Below, piece by piece: positions 25,895 to 36,162 of a DNA stretch of 64,000 nt. Each line of letters begins with the position of its first letter. Position 1 is the first letter of the stretch. Made by a program: the position numbers and the translations under genes. Origin of the DNA: Actinomyces haliotis (GTDB taxonomy: Bacteria; Actinomycetota; Actinomycetes; Actinomycetales; Actinomycetaceae). The stretch lies in contig NZ_JACWNA010000018.1 of assembly GCF_015355765.1 (NCBI RefSeq), forward strand, positions 23,040 to 87,039, given 5' to 3'. The notes below the pieces were generated by a model, which saw nothing but the letters and a program-made list of their open reading frames with translations, was not told the DNA's origin and ran no database searches.

Positions 25895-26932
25895 ATGCCG
25901 GAGCACAACGACAGGGGGGCCGCGCGCGCGCTGCCGGACACGCGCGGCGAGCTCATCGACGCCTGGTTCCGCCACCTCTCGCTCCAACGGGGCCTCTCCG
26001 AGCACACCGTGCGCGCCTACTGCGGCGACCTCGAGGACCTCCTCACCTTCCTCGGCGTCGGCCCGGGGGAGACCGAGCCGGTTGACGGCGCCCTCGCCAG
26101 CCTCGACCTCGCCGACCTGCGCGCGTGGCTCGCCGAGCTCGCCGCCTCCGGGCACTCCCGCGCCACGATCGCCCGACGCGCCGCCGCCTGCCGTACCTTC
26201 TCGACCTGGGCGCACCGAACCGGTCTCCTTCGCAGCGACGTCGGTGCGCGCCTGCGCTCACCGCGGGCCGACAACCGCTTGCCCTCCGTCCTCACCCGCG
26301 AGCAGGCTGAGCGTCTCCTCGCCGTCGCCACCGAGCGGGCCGGGGGCTCGGGGACCTCGGGCGCGGGCTCACCCGCCGGCGCCCCGGCGAACCTGGACGA
26401 CCAGGACGAGTCGGCGGCCGCCCGCGAGCACGCCCTCGCCACGCGTGACCGCGCCCTCCTCGAGCTGCTCTACGCCACCGGCGTGCGCGTGTCCGAGCTG
26501 TGCGGCCTCGACGTCAGCGACCTCGACCGCTCGACCCGCACGCTCCGCGTCCTCGGCAAGGGCAACAAGGAGCGCACCGTCCCCTACGGGACCCCCGCGG
26601 CCCGGGCCGTCGACGCGTGGCTCGCCGAGCGCCCCGCACTCGCCGCCGCCGACGCCGGGGACGCGCTCCTGCTCGGCGCGCGCGGACGCCGCATCGACCC
26701 GCGCGCCGTGCGCGACGTCGTCCACCGCGCCGCGGCAGCCGCCGACGTGCCCGATCTCGGACCGCACGGTCTGCGGCACTCGGCCGCGACCCACGTCCTG
26801 TCCGGGGGTGCGGACCTGCGCAGTGTCCAGGAGCTCCTCGGGCACTCCTCCCTCGCCACGACCCAGCGCTACACGCACGTCTCCGCCGAGCGCCTGCGCA
26901 GCGTCTACGAGCAGGCGTTCCCCCGGGCCTGA
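25895..26932 (+). CDS. xerC: Tyrosine recombinase XerC
   Basis: A 345-residue site-specific recombinase for chromosome dimer resolution at dif. The N-terminal SAM-like core-binding domain has [20 protein letters not shown]. The catalytic domain has the Arg in [11 protein letters not shown], Lys in VLGKGNKER, the [10 protein letters not shown] box, the second His in LLGHSSL and nucleophile Tyr in TTQRYTHVS. An acidic and Gly/Ala-rich insert lies near 148-185. Location after dprA and before rpsB is the normal actinobacterial one. Confidence 0.94.
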   Translation: MPEHNDRGAARALPDTRGELIDAWFRHLSLQRGLSEHTVRAYCGDLEDLLTFLGVGPGETEPVDGALASLDLADLRAWLAELAASGHSRATIARRAAACRTFSTWAHRTGLLRSDVGARLRSPRADNRLPSVLTREQAERLLAVATERAGGSGTSGAGSPAGAPANLDDQDESAAAREHALATRDRALLELLYATGVRVSELCGLDVSDLDRSTRTLRVLGKGNKERTVPYGTPAARAVDAWLAERPALAAADAGDALLLGARGRRIDPRAVRDVVHRAAAAADVPDLGPHGLRHSAATHVLSGGADLRSVQELLGHSSLATTQRYTHVSAERLRSVYEQAFPRA

Positions 26933-27009
26933 CGACCAACGCCGCCGCTCGACGACGCACACCGGCCGCGCAGGGCCTCGCGCCCAGCGACCTGGCACGC
27001 CCGGCCCGC

Positions 27010-27666
27010 TCAGTCCTCGCCTCCGACCGGCTTGAGCCGGATGACCGGCGGGGAGATGAGCCGCAGCGGGTTGACGTACTCCTTCGGGCCGGTCCGCGCG
27101 CCCCAGTGGAGCGCGCTGGCGCCGTCGGAGCGGTGCCCCGGCAGGAGCGTGCCGATGACCTGGCCCCGGGCGACGACCTCGCCGGCCTCGACGCTCGCCT
27201 CCACGGGCTCGTAGGTGGTGCGGATCCCGTCGGCGTGGTCGATGGAGACGACCGGCTTCCCGGCGACCGTGCCCGCGAAGGCGACGGTGCCGTCGGCGGC
27301 TGCGAGGACGGGTGAACCAGCGGCGAGGGACAGGTCGACGCCGCGGTGCCCCGAGCCCCACCGGGCGGCGGGCGGGGCGAAGTCCTCGAGGACGACGCCG
27401 AGCGCGCCCGTCGGCCATCCGTAGTCCCCGCGCGGCGACGGAGCGGCGACCGTGGCCACCGCCCGGGGCGCCGTCGGCTCCTCCGAGACCGCCGGCGCGG
27501 CAGGGCTGAGGAGGAGCCCCGACACGGAGACGAGCCCCACGAGGACCGCGGCGAGGCGACGTCGCTTTGGGCGCCCTCGGTCCGGGGCGTCGGCGCCGCG
27601 GGTGGGACGGACGGTGCTCGGAGCGCCGTGGACGTTGCGGGGACTGCCTGGGGCTGCGCTGCTCAT
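27010..27666 (-). CDS. Secreted M23 family metallopeptidase
   Basis: A 218-residue exported peptidoglycan hydrolase-like protein of the LytM/M23 family. A basic N-terminus and hydrophobic signal (about 38-60) are followed by the M23 fold: GYGWPTG-type opening, zinc ligands in GHRGVDLS (HxxxD) and the SALHWGAR motif. The second H of the HLH pair is kept, but the first position reads Leu, so activity should be checked. The ATG at 27666 gives a good signal peptide; longer frames are intergenic. It is convergent with xerC. Confidence 0.85.
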   Translation of the reverse strand: MSSAAPGSPRNVHGAPSTVRPTRGADAPDRGRPKRRRLAAVLVGLVSVSGLLLSPAAPAVSEEPTAPRAVATVAAPSPRGDYGWPTGALGVVLEDFAPPAARWGSGHRGVDLSLAAGSPVLAAADGTVAFAGTVAGKPVVSIDHADGIRTTYEPVEASVEAGEVVARGQVIGTLLPGHRSDGASALHWGARTGPKEYVNPLRLISPPVIRLKPVGGED

Positions 27667-28261
27667 GACGCGAGCATCCCGGGCTCGCCGCCGGGTGCGC
27701 CGCGGTGCTCCTCGGGGCTGTGGAAACGGCGCCCAGGGCACGGTCCTGTGGAGCCCGCCACCGCCCTGTGGCTCCCGCGCTGGTGCACGCGGCCCCGCTC
27801 GCACCACCTGGCACGTGACGGGTACGACACCACGGGAGCCCTGGAATGACGCGGATCCGCGGAGGTCGCCCTTCTCCGCTGTGGTAGCCTCGCCCACGCA
27901 GTCGTCTGAGGTTCGTCCCCCGGACTCGTCCGGATCGGACCGCAGCGGCTGACTTCGCGTGCCCGTACCCGGCGCCCGAGCGGATCGCTCCGCCCAAGGA
28001 CCGGGAGCCCTTTCGGACCCGCGGCCGAGGTCCCGCCTCCCCTCACCCGAGGACGGCGGGCGGCCGTGAGTCGCGGGCACCAGGCCCCATCGCGGGCGGT
28101 CCTCCCGGACCGGCCGACGAGCCGCGGCCCGCCCCGAGCGGGTCCTCCGGTCAAAGGGGATCAACCACCACAACCCGGGACGCCGTCGCGCCAGCGACGG
28201 GCACCGTCCCCTGATGAACTGCGCGCCGGGCAACCTCCCGGTCGCGCGCGAAAGGACCGTC
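27667..28261. other. Long region between M23 gene and rpsB
   Basis: About 595 bases without a convincing gene. It carries the upstream region of the - strand M23 gene and a putative rpsB promoter at 27885-27890. The remaining 370 bases would be an unusually long rpsB leader. Short complementary stretches occur, but I cannot assign a known leader RNA. Confidence 0.55.
27885..27890 (+). promoter_or_regulatory. Candidate rpsB promoter -10
   Basis: TAGCCT preceded by TGTGG. If used, the rpsB mRNA has a leader of about 365 nt. Confidence 0.4.
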
Positions 28262-29125
<864 letters not shown>

Positions 29126-29167
29126 GCTCCCTCCAGCACCCGACACCAGCTTCCAAGGAGACAATCC

Positions 29168-30007
29168 ATGGCGAACTACACCACCGCTGACATCAAGGCG
29201 CTGCGCGAGAAGACCGGCGCCGGCATGCTCGACGTCAAGAAGGCCCTCGACGAGGCCAACGGCGACGCCGAGAAGGCCATCGAGATCATCCGCGTCAAGG
29301 GCCTCAAGGGCATCGCCAAGCGCGAGGGCCGCTCGGCCTCCGCCGGCCTCATCGCCGCCAAGGTCGTCGACTCCGCCGAGGGCCAGACCGGCGTCATCGT
29401 CGAGATCAACGCCGAGACCGACTTCGTCGCCAAGAACGAGAAGTTCATCGAGTTCTCGGACAAGGTCCTCGCGGCCGCCGTCGAGTCCGGCGCCGAGGAC
29501 GTCGAGGCCCTCAACGAGGTGTCCGTCGACGGCCAGACCGTCAAGGAGCTCACCGACGGCATGCAGGCCGTCATCGGCGAGAAGATCGTCGTCCGTCGCG
29601 TCGGTCGCCTCTCTGCCCCCGCCGTCGAGCTCTACCTGCACCGCACCAACCCCGACCTGCCCGCCCAGGTCGCCGTCCTCGTGGGCACCGACGCCAAGGG
29701 CGCCGAGGCCGCGCACGACATCGCGATGCACGTGGCCGCCTACTCCCCGCTCTACCTCACCCGCGAGGACGTGCCCGAGGACGTCGTCGCCAAGGAGCGC
29801 GAGATCGCCGAGGAGACCACGCGCGCCGAGGGCAAGCCCGAGAAGGCCATCCCGAAGATCGTCGAGGGCCGCCTGAACGGCTACTTCAAGGAGAACTGCC
29901 TCGTCGACCAGGCCTTCGCCAAGGACCCCAAGACCACGGTCGGCAAGGTCATCGAGGCCACCGGCGGCACGGTCACCGGCTTCCTCCGCTTCCGCGTCGG
30001 CGCCTGA
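29168..30007 (+). CDS. tsf: Elongation factor Ts
   Basis: A 279-residue guanine-nucleotide exchange factor for EF-Tu. The UBA-like N-terminus reads KALREKTGAGMLDVKKAL, then KGIAKREGRSASAGL and the VEINAETDFVAKN motif. An AAGGAGA ribosome site precedes the ATG. It is co-transcribed with rpsB and followed by a strong terminator. Confidence 0.97.
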   Translation: MANYTTADIKALREKTGAGMLDVKKALDEANGDAEKAIEIIRVKGLKGIAKREGRSASAGLIAAKVVDSAEGQTGVIVEINAETDFVAKNEKFIEFSDKVLAAAVESGAEDVEALNEVSVDGQTVKELTDGMQAVIGEKIVVRRVGRLSAPAVELYLHRTNPDLPAQVAVLVGTDAKGAEAAHDIAMHVAAYSPLYLTREDVPEDVVAKEREIAEETTRAEGKPEKAIPKIVEGRLNGYFKENCLVDQAFAKDPKTTVGKVIEATGGTVTGFLRFRVGA

Positions 30008-30063
30008 TCGCGCCAACGCGCTGACGGCCGCCCCGGTCCACGAGGCGGATCCGCAGACAGGCA

Positions 30064-30095
30064 GGACCCCCGCGAGCCACGGCTCGCGGGGGTCC
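30064..30095. terminator. Terminator after tsf
   Basis: GGACCCCCGCGAGCC at 30064-30078 pairs perfectly with 30081-30095. It separates rpsB-tsf from pyrH. Confidence 0.7.
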
Positions 30096-30197
30096 CGCGC
30101 GTGCCGGGGCCGGTGCGAGCGGGCGCCGCACGGCCGTGACCTGCCGCTCGCGCGGCGCTGCGCGGGCCCCGCGCCCGCAGCCCTCTCGAGAACCGGG

Positions 30198-30203
30198 TAG
30201 GCT
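30198..30203 (+). promoter_or_regulatory. Candidate pyrH promoter -10
   Basis: TAGGCT about 70 bases before pyrH, downstream of the tsf terminator. No -35 is recognised. Confidence 0.4.
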
Positions 30204-30272
30204 CGCCCGGAGGTGCGCGTCCGCGCGCCCGAGGGCCCCGCACCGGGGCGTGAGACCCAGGAGAGAGCACCG

Positions 30273-31013
30273 ATGACCGCCGAGTCCGAGACTGCCACCA
30301 CCACCAGGCCGCGCCGCGTCCTGCTCAAGCTCTCCGGTGAGGTCTTCGGCGGGGGCAAGGTCGGCGTGGACGCGGACGTCGTCGCTGACGCCGCCCGCCA
30401 GATCGCCGACGCGGTCCAGCAGGGCGTCCAGGTCGCCGTCGTCGTCGGCGGTGGCAACTTCTTCCGCGGCGCCGACCTGTCCACCCGCGGCATGGACCGC
30501 GCCCGCGCCGACTACATGGGCATGCTGGGCACCGTCATGAACGCCCTCGCCCTCCAGGACTTCATCGAGAAGGCCGGCGTCCCCGCCCGCGTCCAGTCCG
30601 CGATCGCGATGACCCAGGTCGCCGAGCCCTACATCCCGCTGCGCGCCATCCGCCACATGCAGAAGGGCCGCGTCGTCGTGTTCGGCGCCGGCGCCGGCCT
30701 GCCCTACTTCTCCACGGACACCGTCTCCGCCCAGCGCGCCCTCGAGACCCGCTGCGATGAGCTCCTCGTCGGCAAGAACGGCGTGGACGGCGTCTACACC
30801 GCCGACCCGCGCAAGGACCCCAGCGCCGAGCTCCTCGAGACCCTCACGTACGAGCGCGCCCTCGTCGACGGCCTCCAGGTCCTCGACGCCTCCGCCTTCG
30901 CCATGAGCCGCGACAACGGCCTGTCCATGCGCGTCTTCGGCATGGGTGAGCCCGGCAACATCACCCGCGCCCTCCTGGGCGAGAAGATCGGCACCCTCGT
31001 CACCCGCGACTGA
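30273..31013 (+). CDS. pyrH: UMP kinase
   Basis: A 246-residue hexameric kinase of the amino-acid-kinase fold that makes UDP from UMP. Motifs are [49 protein letters not shown] and [12 protein letters not shown]. The ATG follows AGGAGAGAG. It leads the pyrH-frr-cdsA group. Confidence 0.97.
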   Translation: MTAESETATTTRPRRVLLKLSGEVFGGGKVGVDADVVADAARQIADAVQQGVQVAVVVGGGNFFRGADLSTRGMDRARADYMGMLGTVMNALALQDFIEKAGVPARVQSAIAMTQVAEPYIPLRAIRHMQKGRVVVFGAGAGLPYFSTDTVSAQRALETRCDELLVGKNGVDGVYTADPRKDPSAELLETLTYERALVDGLQVLDASAFAMSRDNGLSMRVFGMGEPGNITRALLGEKIGTLVTRD

Positions 31014-31068
31014 GACCGGCCCCGGCTCACCGCCCCACCAGCCACACCAACGGAAAGGTTCCACCCCG

Positions 31069-31626
31069 ATGATCGACGACGTCATGCTCGAGGCCGAGGA
31101 GAAGATGGAGTCCGCCCTCGAGGCGGCCAAGCGTGAGCTCGCCTCCATCCGCACCGGCCGCGCCAACCCCGCCATGTTCAACGGCATCATGGTCGACTAT
31201 TACGGCGCCCCCACCCCGCTCCAGCAGCTCGCCTCGCTCACCATCCCCGAGGCCCGCACCGTCATCGTGAGCCCCTTCGACCGCGGCGCGATGAAGCAGA
31301 TCACGAGCGCCATCCGCGAGTCCGACCTCGGCGTCAACCCCACCGACGACGGCAACATCATCCGCGTCACCCTGCCCGCCCTCACCGAGGAGCGCCGCAA
31401 GGACTACGTCAAGCTCGCCAAGTCCCGCGCCGAGGAGTCGCGCGTCCAGGTCCGCGGCGTCCGCGGCAAGGCCAAGAAGGAGCTCGAGGCCATCAAGAAG
31501 GACGGCGAGGCCGGCGAGGACGACGTCAAGCGCGCCGAGGGCGACCTCGAGGCCCTCACCAAGCGCTTCGTCGAGCAGGTCGACGCCGCCCTCGAGGCCA
31601 AGGAGAAGGAGCTCCTCGAGGTCTGA
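31069..31626 (+). CDS. frr: Ribosome recycling factor
   Basis: A 185-residue factor that, with EF-G, splits post-termination ribosomes. It has the standard length and motifs: LASIRTGRANPAM, YYGAPTPLQQLASLTIPEART, LPALTEERRKDYVKLAK. A GGAAAGG ribosome site lies before the ATG. Confidence 0.97.
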   Translation: MIDDVMLEAEEKMESALEAAKRELASIRTGRANPAMFNGIMVDYYGAPTPLQQLASLTIPEARTVIVSPFDRGAMKQITSAIRESDLGVNPTDDGNIIRVTLPALTEERRKDYVKLAKSRAEESRVQVRGVRGKAKKELEAIKKDGEAGEDDVKRAEGDLEALTKRFVEQVDAALEAKEKELLEV

Positions 31627-31637
31627 GCCCACGACGA

Positions 31638-31668
31638 GGCGGGCTGCCCCAGCACGGGGCGGCCCGCC
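31638..31668. terminator. Hairpin after frr
   Basis: GGCGGGC-TGCCCC pairs with GGGGC-GGCCCGCC across a short loop, with one bulge. It may terminate or attenuate reading into cdsA. Confidence 0.5.
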
Positions 31669-31779
31669 GCGACCGTGACACCGCCGGCCCGGACGGCGTC
31701 CGAGCCGGCGCCGACCAGGCCCCACCAGACCGGGCGCCCCAGCGGGCGCCGCCCCCGAGGAAGCAGGCACCAGCCTCCC

Positions 31780-32721
31780 GTGAGCCTCCTGAGCACGCTC
31801 CTGACCCCGCCGCCGACGCGCAACCACGTCCCCCTGCCCTCCACCGGGCGAGCGGGCCGCAACCTGCCCGCCGCCGTCGGGGTCGCCGTCGTCCTCATCG
31901 GGACCGTCCTCGCCTCCCTCGTCTTCAACAAGATCGTCTTCGTCGGCGTCGTCGTCCTCGCCGTCTGCGGCGCCCTGTGGGAGCTCGCCGGCGCCTTCGC
32001 CCGCAAGGACATCCGCCTCCCGCTGCCGCCCCTGTGGCTCGGCACCCTCGGCATCGCCGTGTGCGCCTGGCGCGTCGGGGCCGAGGCGGCGCTCGGCGCC
32101 TACCTCGCCACCGCCGGCGCCTGCGTCCTGTGGGCCTTCCTCGAGCAGGCCGAGACCGAGGCCGGGACCGCCCTCGAGCGCGCCGACCACGACGGCGTCC
32201 CGCGCACGAGCACGCACGACGCGGTCCGCCGCTCGCGCTCCGTGGCCGCCTCCGCGGCCGTCCTCGCCGCCACGTACCTGCCCTTCCTCGCGGGCTTCGC
32301 CGTCCTCATCACCGCCCAGGACCAGGGCGTCGGCAAGACGCTCATGCTCATCGCCCTGCCTGTCGCCAACGACACGGGCGGCTGGCTCGCCGGCATCACC
32401 TTCGGCAAGCACCCCATGGCGCCCTCCGTCTCACCGAAGAAGTCCTGGGAGGGCTTCGCCGGCTCCGTGGTGGCCGCCGTCCTCGCCGGGGTCCTGTGCC
32501 TGTGGGGGCTCGGCGGACCCGTGTGGGCCGGGGCCCTGCTCGGCGCCTGCACGGTCGTCGTCTCCACGCTGGGCGACCTGGGGGAGTCCCTCCTCAAGCG
32601 CGACCTCGGCCTCAAGGACATGGGCACGCTCCTGCCGGGCCACGGTGGGCTCATGGACCGACTCGACTCCATCCTCGTGGCCGCGCCCCTCGTCTACCTT
32701 TTCACGCTCATCGTCTGGTGA
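31780..32721 (+). CDS. cdsA: Phosphatidate cytidylyltransferase
   Basis: Makes CDP-diacylglycerol from phosphatidic acid and CTP for membrane lipids. The 313-residue protein has about eight transmembrane segments and the C-terminal signature: SPKKSWEGFAGS, then GDLGESLLKRDLGLKDMG and PGHGGLMDRLDS. The GTG at 31780 is my choice; a GTG at 31675 in the same frame would add 35 Pro/Arg-rich residues, and the ribosome site does not settle it. Confidence 0.92.
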   Translation: MSLLSTLLTPPPTRNHVPLPSTGRAGRNLPAAVGVAVVLIGTVLASLVFNKIVFVGVVVLAVCGALWELAGAFARKDIRLPLPPLWLGTLGIAVCAWRVGAEAALGAYLATAGACVLWAFLEQAETEAGTALERADHDGVPRTSTHDAVRRSRSVAASAAVLAATYLPFLAGFAVLITAQDQGVGKTLMLIALPVANDTGGWLAGITFGKHPMAPSVSPKKSWEGFAGSVVAAVLAGVLCLWGLGGPVWAGALLGACTVVVSTLGDLGESLLKRDLGLKDMGTLLPGHGGLMDRLDSILVAAPLVYLFTLIVW

Positions 32722-32869
32722 GCCGCCGGACCGAACGACGTCGGCCCGACCCGGCGCCTGCCGGCCAGCAGTGCTGACCGCGTGAGCGGAGGCCGCGGAC
32801 GGAGGAACGGCCCCGGCCCTGTCCGCACACGGCGGAGCGCGCCGCCTGGGTCGCCGCCGCCGCTCGCAC

Positions 32870-32875
32870 TAGAGT
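32870..32875 (+). promoter_or_regulatory. rlmN -10 inside a 14-bp palindrome
   Basis: TAGAGT is centred in CGCACT-AG-AGTGCG (32865-32878), a perfect inverted repeat, 45 bases before the rlmN start. A repressor bound there would cover the -10. Confidence 0.4.
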
Positions 32876-32920
32876 GCGCAGCAGCGCCAGAACCGCCCAC
32901 CCGAGAGGACCGCAGGCTCC

Positions 32921-34201
32921 GTGAGCACCCCCAACGACCGCACTCGCCGCGCACCGCGCCGCCCCGAGCCCGTCGCCCTCCGGCGCGGGCCCGTCGGCCC
33001 CGTCCCCGGCGAGGTCCAGGTGCTCCCCACCGACCAGCCGCCCGAGGGCGCCACCAGCCCCGACGCGCGCCCCCGCCTCTCCTTCGCCGTCCCGCCGGCC
33101 CGTGGCAAGGCCCCCAAGCACCTCGCCGACTACGAACTCGCCGGCCGCAAGAAGGCCCTCAAGGACGCCGGGCTCCAGCCCTTCCGCGCCGACCAGCTCT
33201 CCCGCCACTACTTCACGCGCTTCACCCGCGACGCCGAGGACATGACCGACCTCCCCGCCGGCCAGCGCGAGCAGCTCGCCACCGAGCTCCTCCCCGAGCT
33301 CATCCACGAGGTCCGCGCCCTGCGGGCAGACGGCGGACGCACCATCAAGCACCTGTGGGAGCTCCACGACGGCGTCCGCGTCGAGTCCGTCCTCATGCGC
33401 TACAAGGACCGCACCACCCTGTGCGTCTCCTCCCAGGCCGGCTGCGGCATGGCGTGCCCCTTCTGCGCCACCGGCCAGATGGGGCTGACCCGCAACCTGT
33501 CGACCGCGGAGATCGTCGAGCAGGTCCGCTACGCCGCCCAGGCCTCCGAGCGCGGGGACCTCACCGGTGGGCCCGCGCGCCTGTCCAACGTCGTCTTCAT
33601 GGGCATGGGTGAGCCGATGATCAACTACAAGAACGTCGTCGGAGCGCTTCACCGCATGATCGACCCCGCCCCGGAGGGCTTTGGCCTCTCCGCCCGCGGC
33701 ATCACCGTCTCCACCGTCGGCCTCGTGCCCCTCATCCGGAGGCTCGCGGGGGAGGGACTGCCGGTCACCCTGGCTGTCTCCCTCCACGCCCCCGACGACG
33801 AGCTGCGCGACGAGCTCATCCCGATCAACTCCAAGTGGAAGGTCGGCGAGCTCCTCGACGCCGCCCACGACTACTACGAGACCACCGGCCGGCGCGTGTC
33901 CATCGAGTACGCCCTCATCAAGGACATGAACGACCACGCCTGGCGCGCCCAGCGCCTCGCCGACGAGCTCAACGCCCGCGGCCACGGCTGGGCCCACGTC
34001 AACCCCATCCCGCTCAACCCGACGCCGGGCTCCATCTGGACCTGCTCCACGCAGGAGGCGCAGGACGAGTTCGTCGAGACCCTGCGCCGGGCCGGCATCA
34101 CGACCACCGTGCGCGACACCCGCGGAAGCGACATCGACGGCGCCTGCGGCCAGCTGGCCACCGAGGTGCTCAACCAGGAGAGAGGCAGGGCCAAGGCGTG
34201 A
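32921..34201 (+). CDS. rlmN: Dual-specificity RNA methyltransferase RlmN
   Basis: A 426-residue radical-SAM enzyme that makes 2-methyladenosine at A2503 of 23S rRNA and A37 of some tRNAs. The [4Fe-4S] motif is CGMACPFC (CxxxCxxC), followed by [21 protein letters not shown] and the catalytic Cys in GACGQL near the C-terminus are present. About 65 residues of basic, Pro-rich sequence precede the usual start. Its stop overlaps the next gene (GTGA). Confidence 0.95.
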   Translation: MSTPNDRTRRAPRRPEPVALRRGPVGPVPGEVQVLPTDQPPEGATSPDARPRLSFAVPPARGKAPKHLADYELAGRKKALKDAGLQPFRADQLSRHYFTRFTRDAEDMTDLPAGQREQLATELLPELIHEVRALRADGGRTIKHLWELHDGVRVESVLMRYKDRTTLCVSSQAGCGMACPFCATGQMGLTRNLSTAEIVEQVRYAAQASERGDLTGGPARLSNVVFMGMGEPMINYKNVVGALHRMIDPAPEGFGLSARGITVSTVGLVPLIRRLAGEGLPVTLAVSLHAPDDELRDELIPINSKWKVGELLDAAHDYYETTGRRVSIEYALIKDMNDHAWRAQRLADELNARGHGWAHVNPIPLNPTPGSIWTCSTQEAQDEFVETLRRAGITTTVRDTRGSDIDGACGQLATEVLNQERGRAKA

Positions 34202-34764
34202 GCAGTACGAAGCGCGGCTCCGAGGAGATGTTCCCCAAGGTCGGCCACCTGCGGCGCGGCTACCGCCCCGAGCAGGTCGACGTCTACTTCACGACCGCCC
34301 GGGGCATCTACGACGACGGTGAGATCGACGAGATGGACTCCGAGGGCGTGCGCGCCGTCGCCTTCGACGTCGTCCGCGGCGGCTACCAGCCCGACGCCGT
34401 CGACGCCGCCCTCGACCGGCTCGAGTCCGCCTTCCTCCAGCGGCGCCGCTCCGAGTACGTCGCCGAGAAGGGCCGTGAGGCCTGGATGGACGAGGTCCAG
34501 GAGCTCGCCACCACGCTCTACCCGCGCCTCCTGCGCCCCGAGGGGGAGCGCTTCGCTCCCGCCGAGAAGCAGGGCTACCTCAAGGAGGACGTGGACGCCC
34601 TCATGGACCGCGTCTCCGCCTACTTCGACGACGACAAGGCCCTGGCCTCCACCGAGGTCCGGGGCGCGACCTTCCGCGCGGCCCGCCGCGAGAAGGCCTA
34701 CGACGAGCCCAGCGTGGACCGCTACCTCGCCCGCGTCGTCGAGGTCCTCCTCTCCGTCGAGTGA
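34198..34764 (+). CDS. DivIVA-domain protein
   Basis: A 188-residue protein with DivIVA-like segments: [20 protein letters not shown] near the start and repeated variants ([19 protein letters not shown] and [17 protein letters not shown]). DivIVA proteins bind curved membranes and organise polar growth in actinobacteria. This one lacks the long coiled coil of Wag31, so it is a shorter paralog of unknown role. It is coupled to rlmN. In other actinobacteria dxr is expected in the interval between here and rseP; it is missing. Confidence 0.82.
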   Translation: MSSTKRGSEEMFPKVGHLRRGYRPEQVDVYFTTARGIYDDGEIDEMDSEGVRAVAFDVVRGGYQPDAVDAALDRLESAFLQRRRSEYVAEKGREAWMDEVQELATTLYPRLLRPEGERFAPAEKQGYLKEDVDALMDRVSAYFDDDKALASTEVRGATFRAARREKAYDEPSVDRYLARVVEVLLSVE

Positions 34765-34771
34765 CCCGCCC

Positions 34772-34792
34772 GCGGCCCGCGTCGCGGGCCGC
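34772..34792. terminator. Hairpin after DivIVA-like gene
   Basis: GCGGCCCGC at 34772-34780 and its complement at 34784-34792 around GTC. It is short but perfect. It occupies the place where dxr would be expected. Confidence 0.5.
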
Positions 34793-34842
34793 CCGACGAC
34801 CACCCGACGACCGGTCCGCAGCCGGATGACACAGGAGGCCAC

Positions 34843-36162
34843 GTGCCCACAGCCCTCGCCTACGCCCTCGGGGTCCTCATCCTCATCGTGGGGATCGGGC
34901 TGTCCGTCGCCCTCCACGAGCTCGGGCACATGCTGCCCGCCAAGCGCTTCGGCGTGAAGGTCCCCGAGTACTTCATCGGCTTCGGCCCCCATCTCTGGTC
35001 CACGACCCGCGGAGGCACCGAGTACGGCGTCAAGGCGATCTGGCTCGGCGGGTACTGCCGCCTGCTCGGCATGATCCCGCCCGCGCCTCCCGGGCGCGTC
35101 GACAAGCCCGGCTCCCTCATCGCCCAGGCCCGCGAGGAGTCCCTCGCCGAGCTCGCGCCCGACGAGCAGGACCGGGCCTTCTACCGCCTCACCGTGCCGC
35201 GCAAGCTCGCCGTCATGGCCGGCGGCATCCTCACGAACCTCGCTCTCGGCGTCATCCTGCTCGCGGTCGCGCTCGGCGTCGTCGGCCAGCCCGCCTACAC
35301 CTCCACCGTCGCGAGCGTCGCGAGCTGCGTCTCCTCCGACGTCGACGCCGGGAAGGCCTGCACGAGCTCCGACCCCGCCTCCCCGGCCTCCGCCGCCGGC
35401 CTGCGCGTCGGCGACGAGATCGTCTCCTGGAACGGCACCGCCACGAGCACCTGGACCGAGGTCCAGGACGCCATCGTCGCCGGAGGGACCGTCCCCGCCA
35501 CCGTCGTCGTCGAGCGTGACGGCGAGGACCTGACCCTCACCGTCACCGCCGTCGAGGTCGAGCGCACCGTGTACACGGACTCCGGGGACGTCAAGAAGGA
35601 CGCCGACGGCCGCACCGTCACCGGGAAGCGCCCCTACGTCGGCATCGGCCCCGAGCTCGGCACCCAGCGCTCCTCCGCCGGGCAGATCGCCGGCGACGTC
35701 ACCACCGCCGTCGGCCAGACCCTCGGCGCCATCGTCACGATCCCGTCCGGCCTCTACCACGCCGTCGCCGCCGGTCTCGGCCTCGAGGAGCGCAGCTCCC
35801 AGGGCCTCATCTCGCTCGTCGGGATGGGGCGCATCGCCGGCGAGGTGACGAGCGCCGGCACCGGCTCGGGAGGCGGCACCATCCCCTTCTCGGCGCGCCT
35901 GTTCTCCATGCTGAGCCTCCTCGGCTCCCTCAACCTCGCGCTCTTCGCCTTCAACCTGGTCCCGCTCCTGCCGCTCGACGGCGGGCACATCGCGGGCGCC
36001 CTGTGGGAGGGAGCGCGTCGACGGATCGCGCGCCTCCGCGGCCGCCCCGACCCCGGCTACGTCGACGTCGCCCGCATGCTCCCCGTCGGCCAGGTCGTCC
36101 TCGTCCTCCTCATCAGCATGACCGTGGTCCTCGTCTGGGTGGACCTCGTCGCCCCCGTGTGA
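34843..36162 (+). CDS. rseP: Site-2 protease RseP/Rip1
   Basis: A 439-residue intramembrane zinc metalloprotease that cleaves anti-sigma factors in regulated proteolysis. The HELGH zinc motif is at residues 25-29, a PDZ domain lies around 175-250 (SPASAAGLRVGDEIVSWNG), and the C-terminal LVPLLPLDGGH motif supplies the third ligand. The GTG at 34843 follows AGGAGG. A Ser/Asp-rich insert precedes the PDZ. ispG, which normally follows rseP, is absent, and the GNAT gene overlaps directly (GTGA). Confidence 0.94.
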   Translation: MPTALAYALGVLILIVGIGLSVALHELGHMLPAKRFGVKVPEYFIGFGPHLWSTTRGGTEYGVKAIWLGGYCRLLGMIPPAPPGRVDKPGSLIAQAREESLAELAPDEQDRAFYRLTVPRKLAVMAGGILTNLALGVILLAVALGVVGQPAYTSTVASVASCVSSDVDAGKACTSSDPASPASAAGLRVGDEIVSWNGTATSTWTEVQDAIVAGGTVPATVVVERDGEDLTLTVTAVEVERTVYTDSGDVKKDADGRTVTGKRPYVGIGPELGTQRSSAGQIAGDVTTAVGQTLGAIVTIPSGLYHAVAAGLGLEERSSQGLISLVGMGRIAGEVTSAGTGSGGGTIPFSARLFSMLSLLGSLNLALFAFNLVPLLPLDGGHIAGALWEGARRRIARLRGRPDPGYVDVARMLPVGQVVLVLLISMTVVLVWVDLVAPV

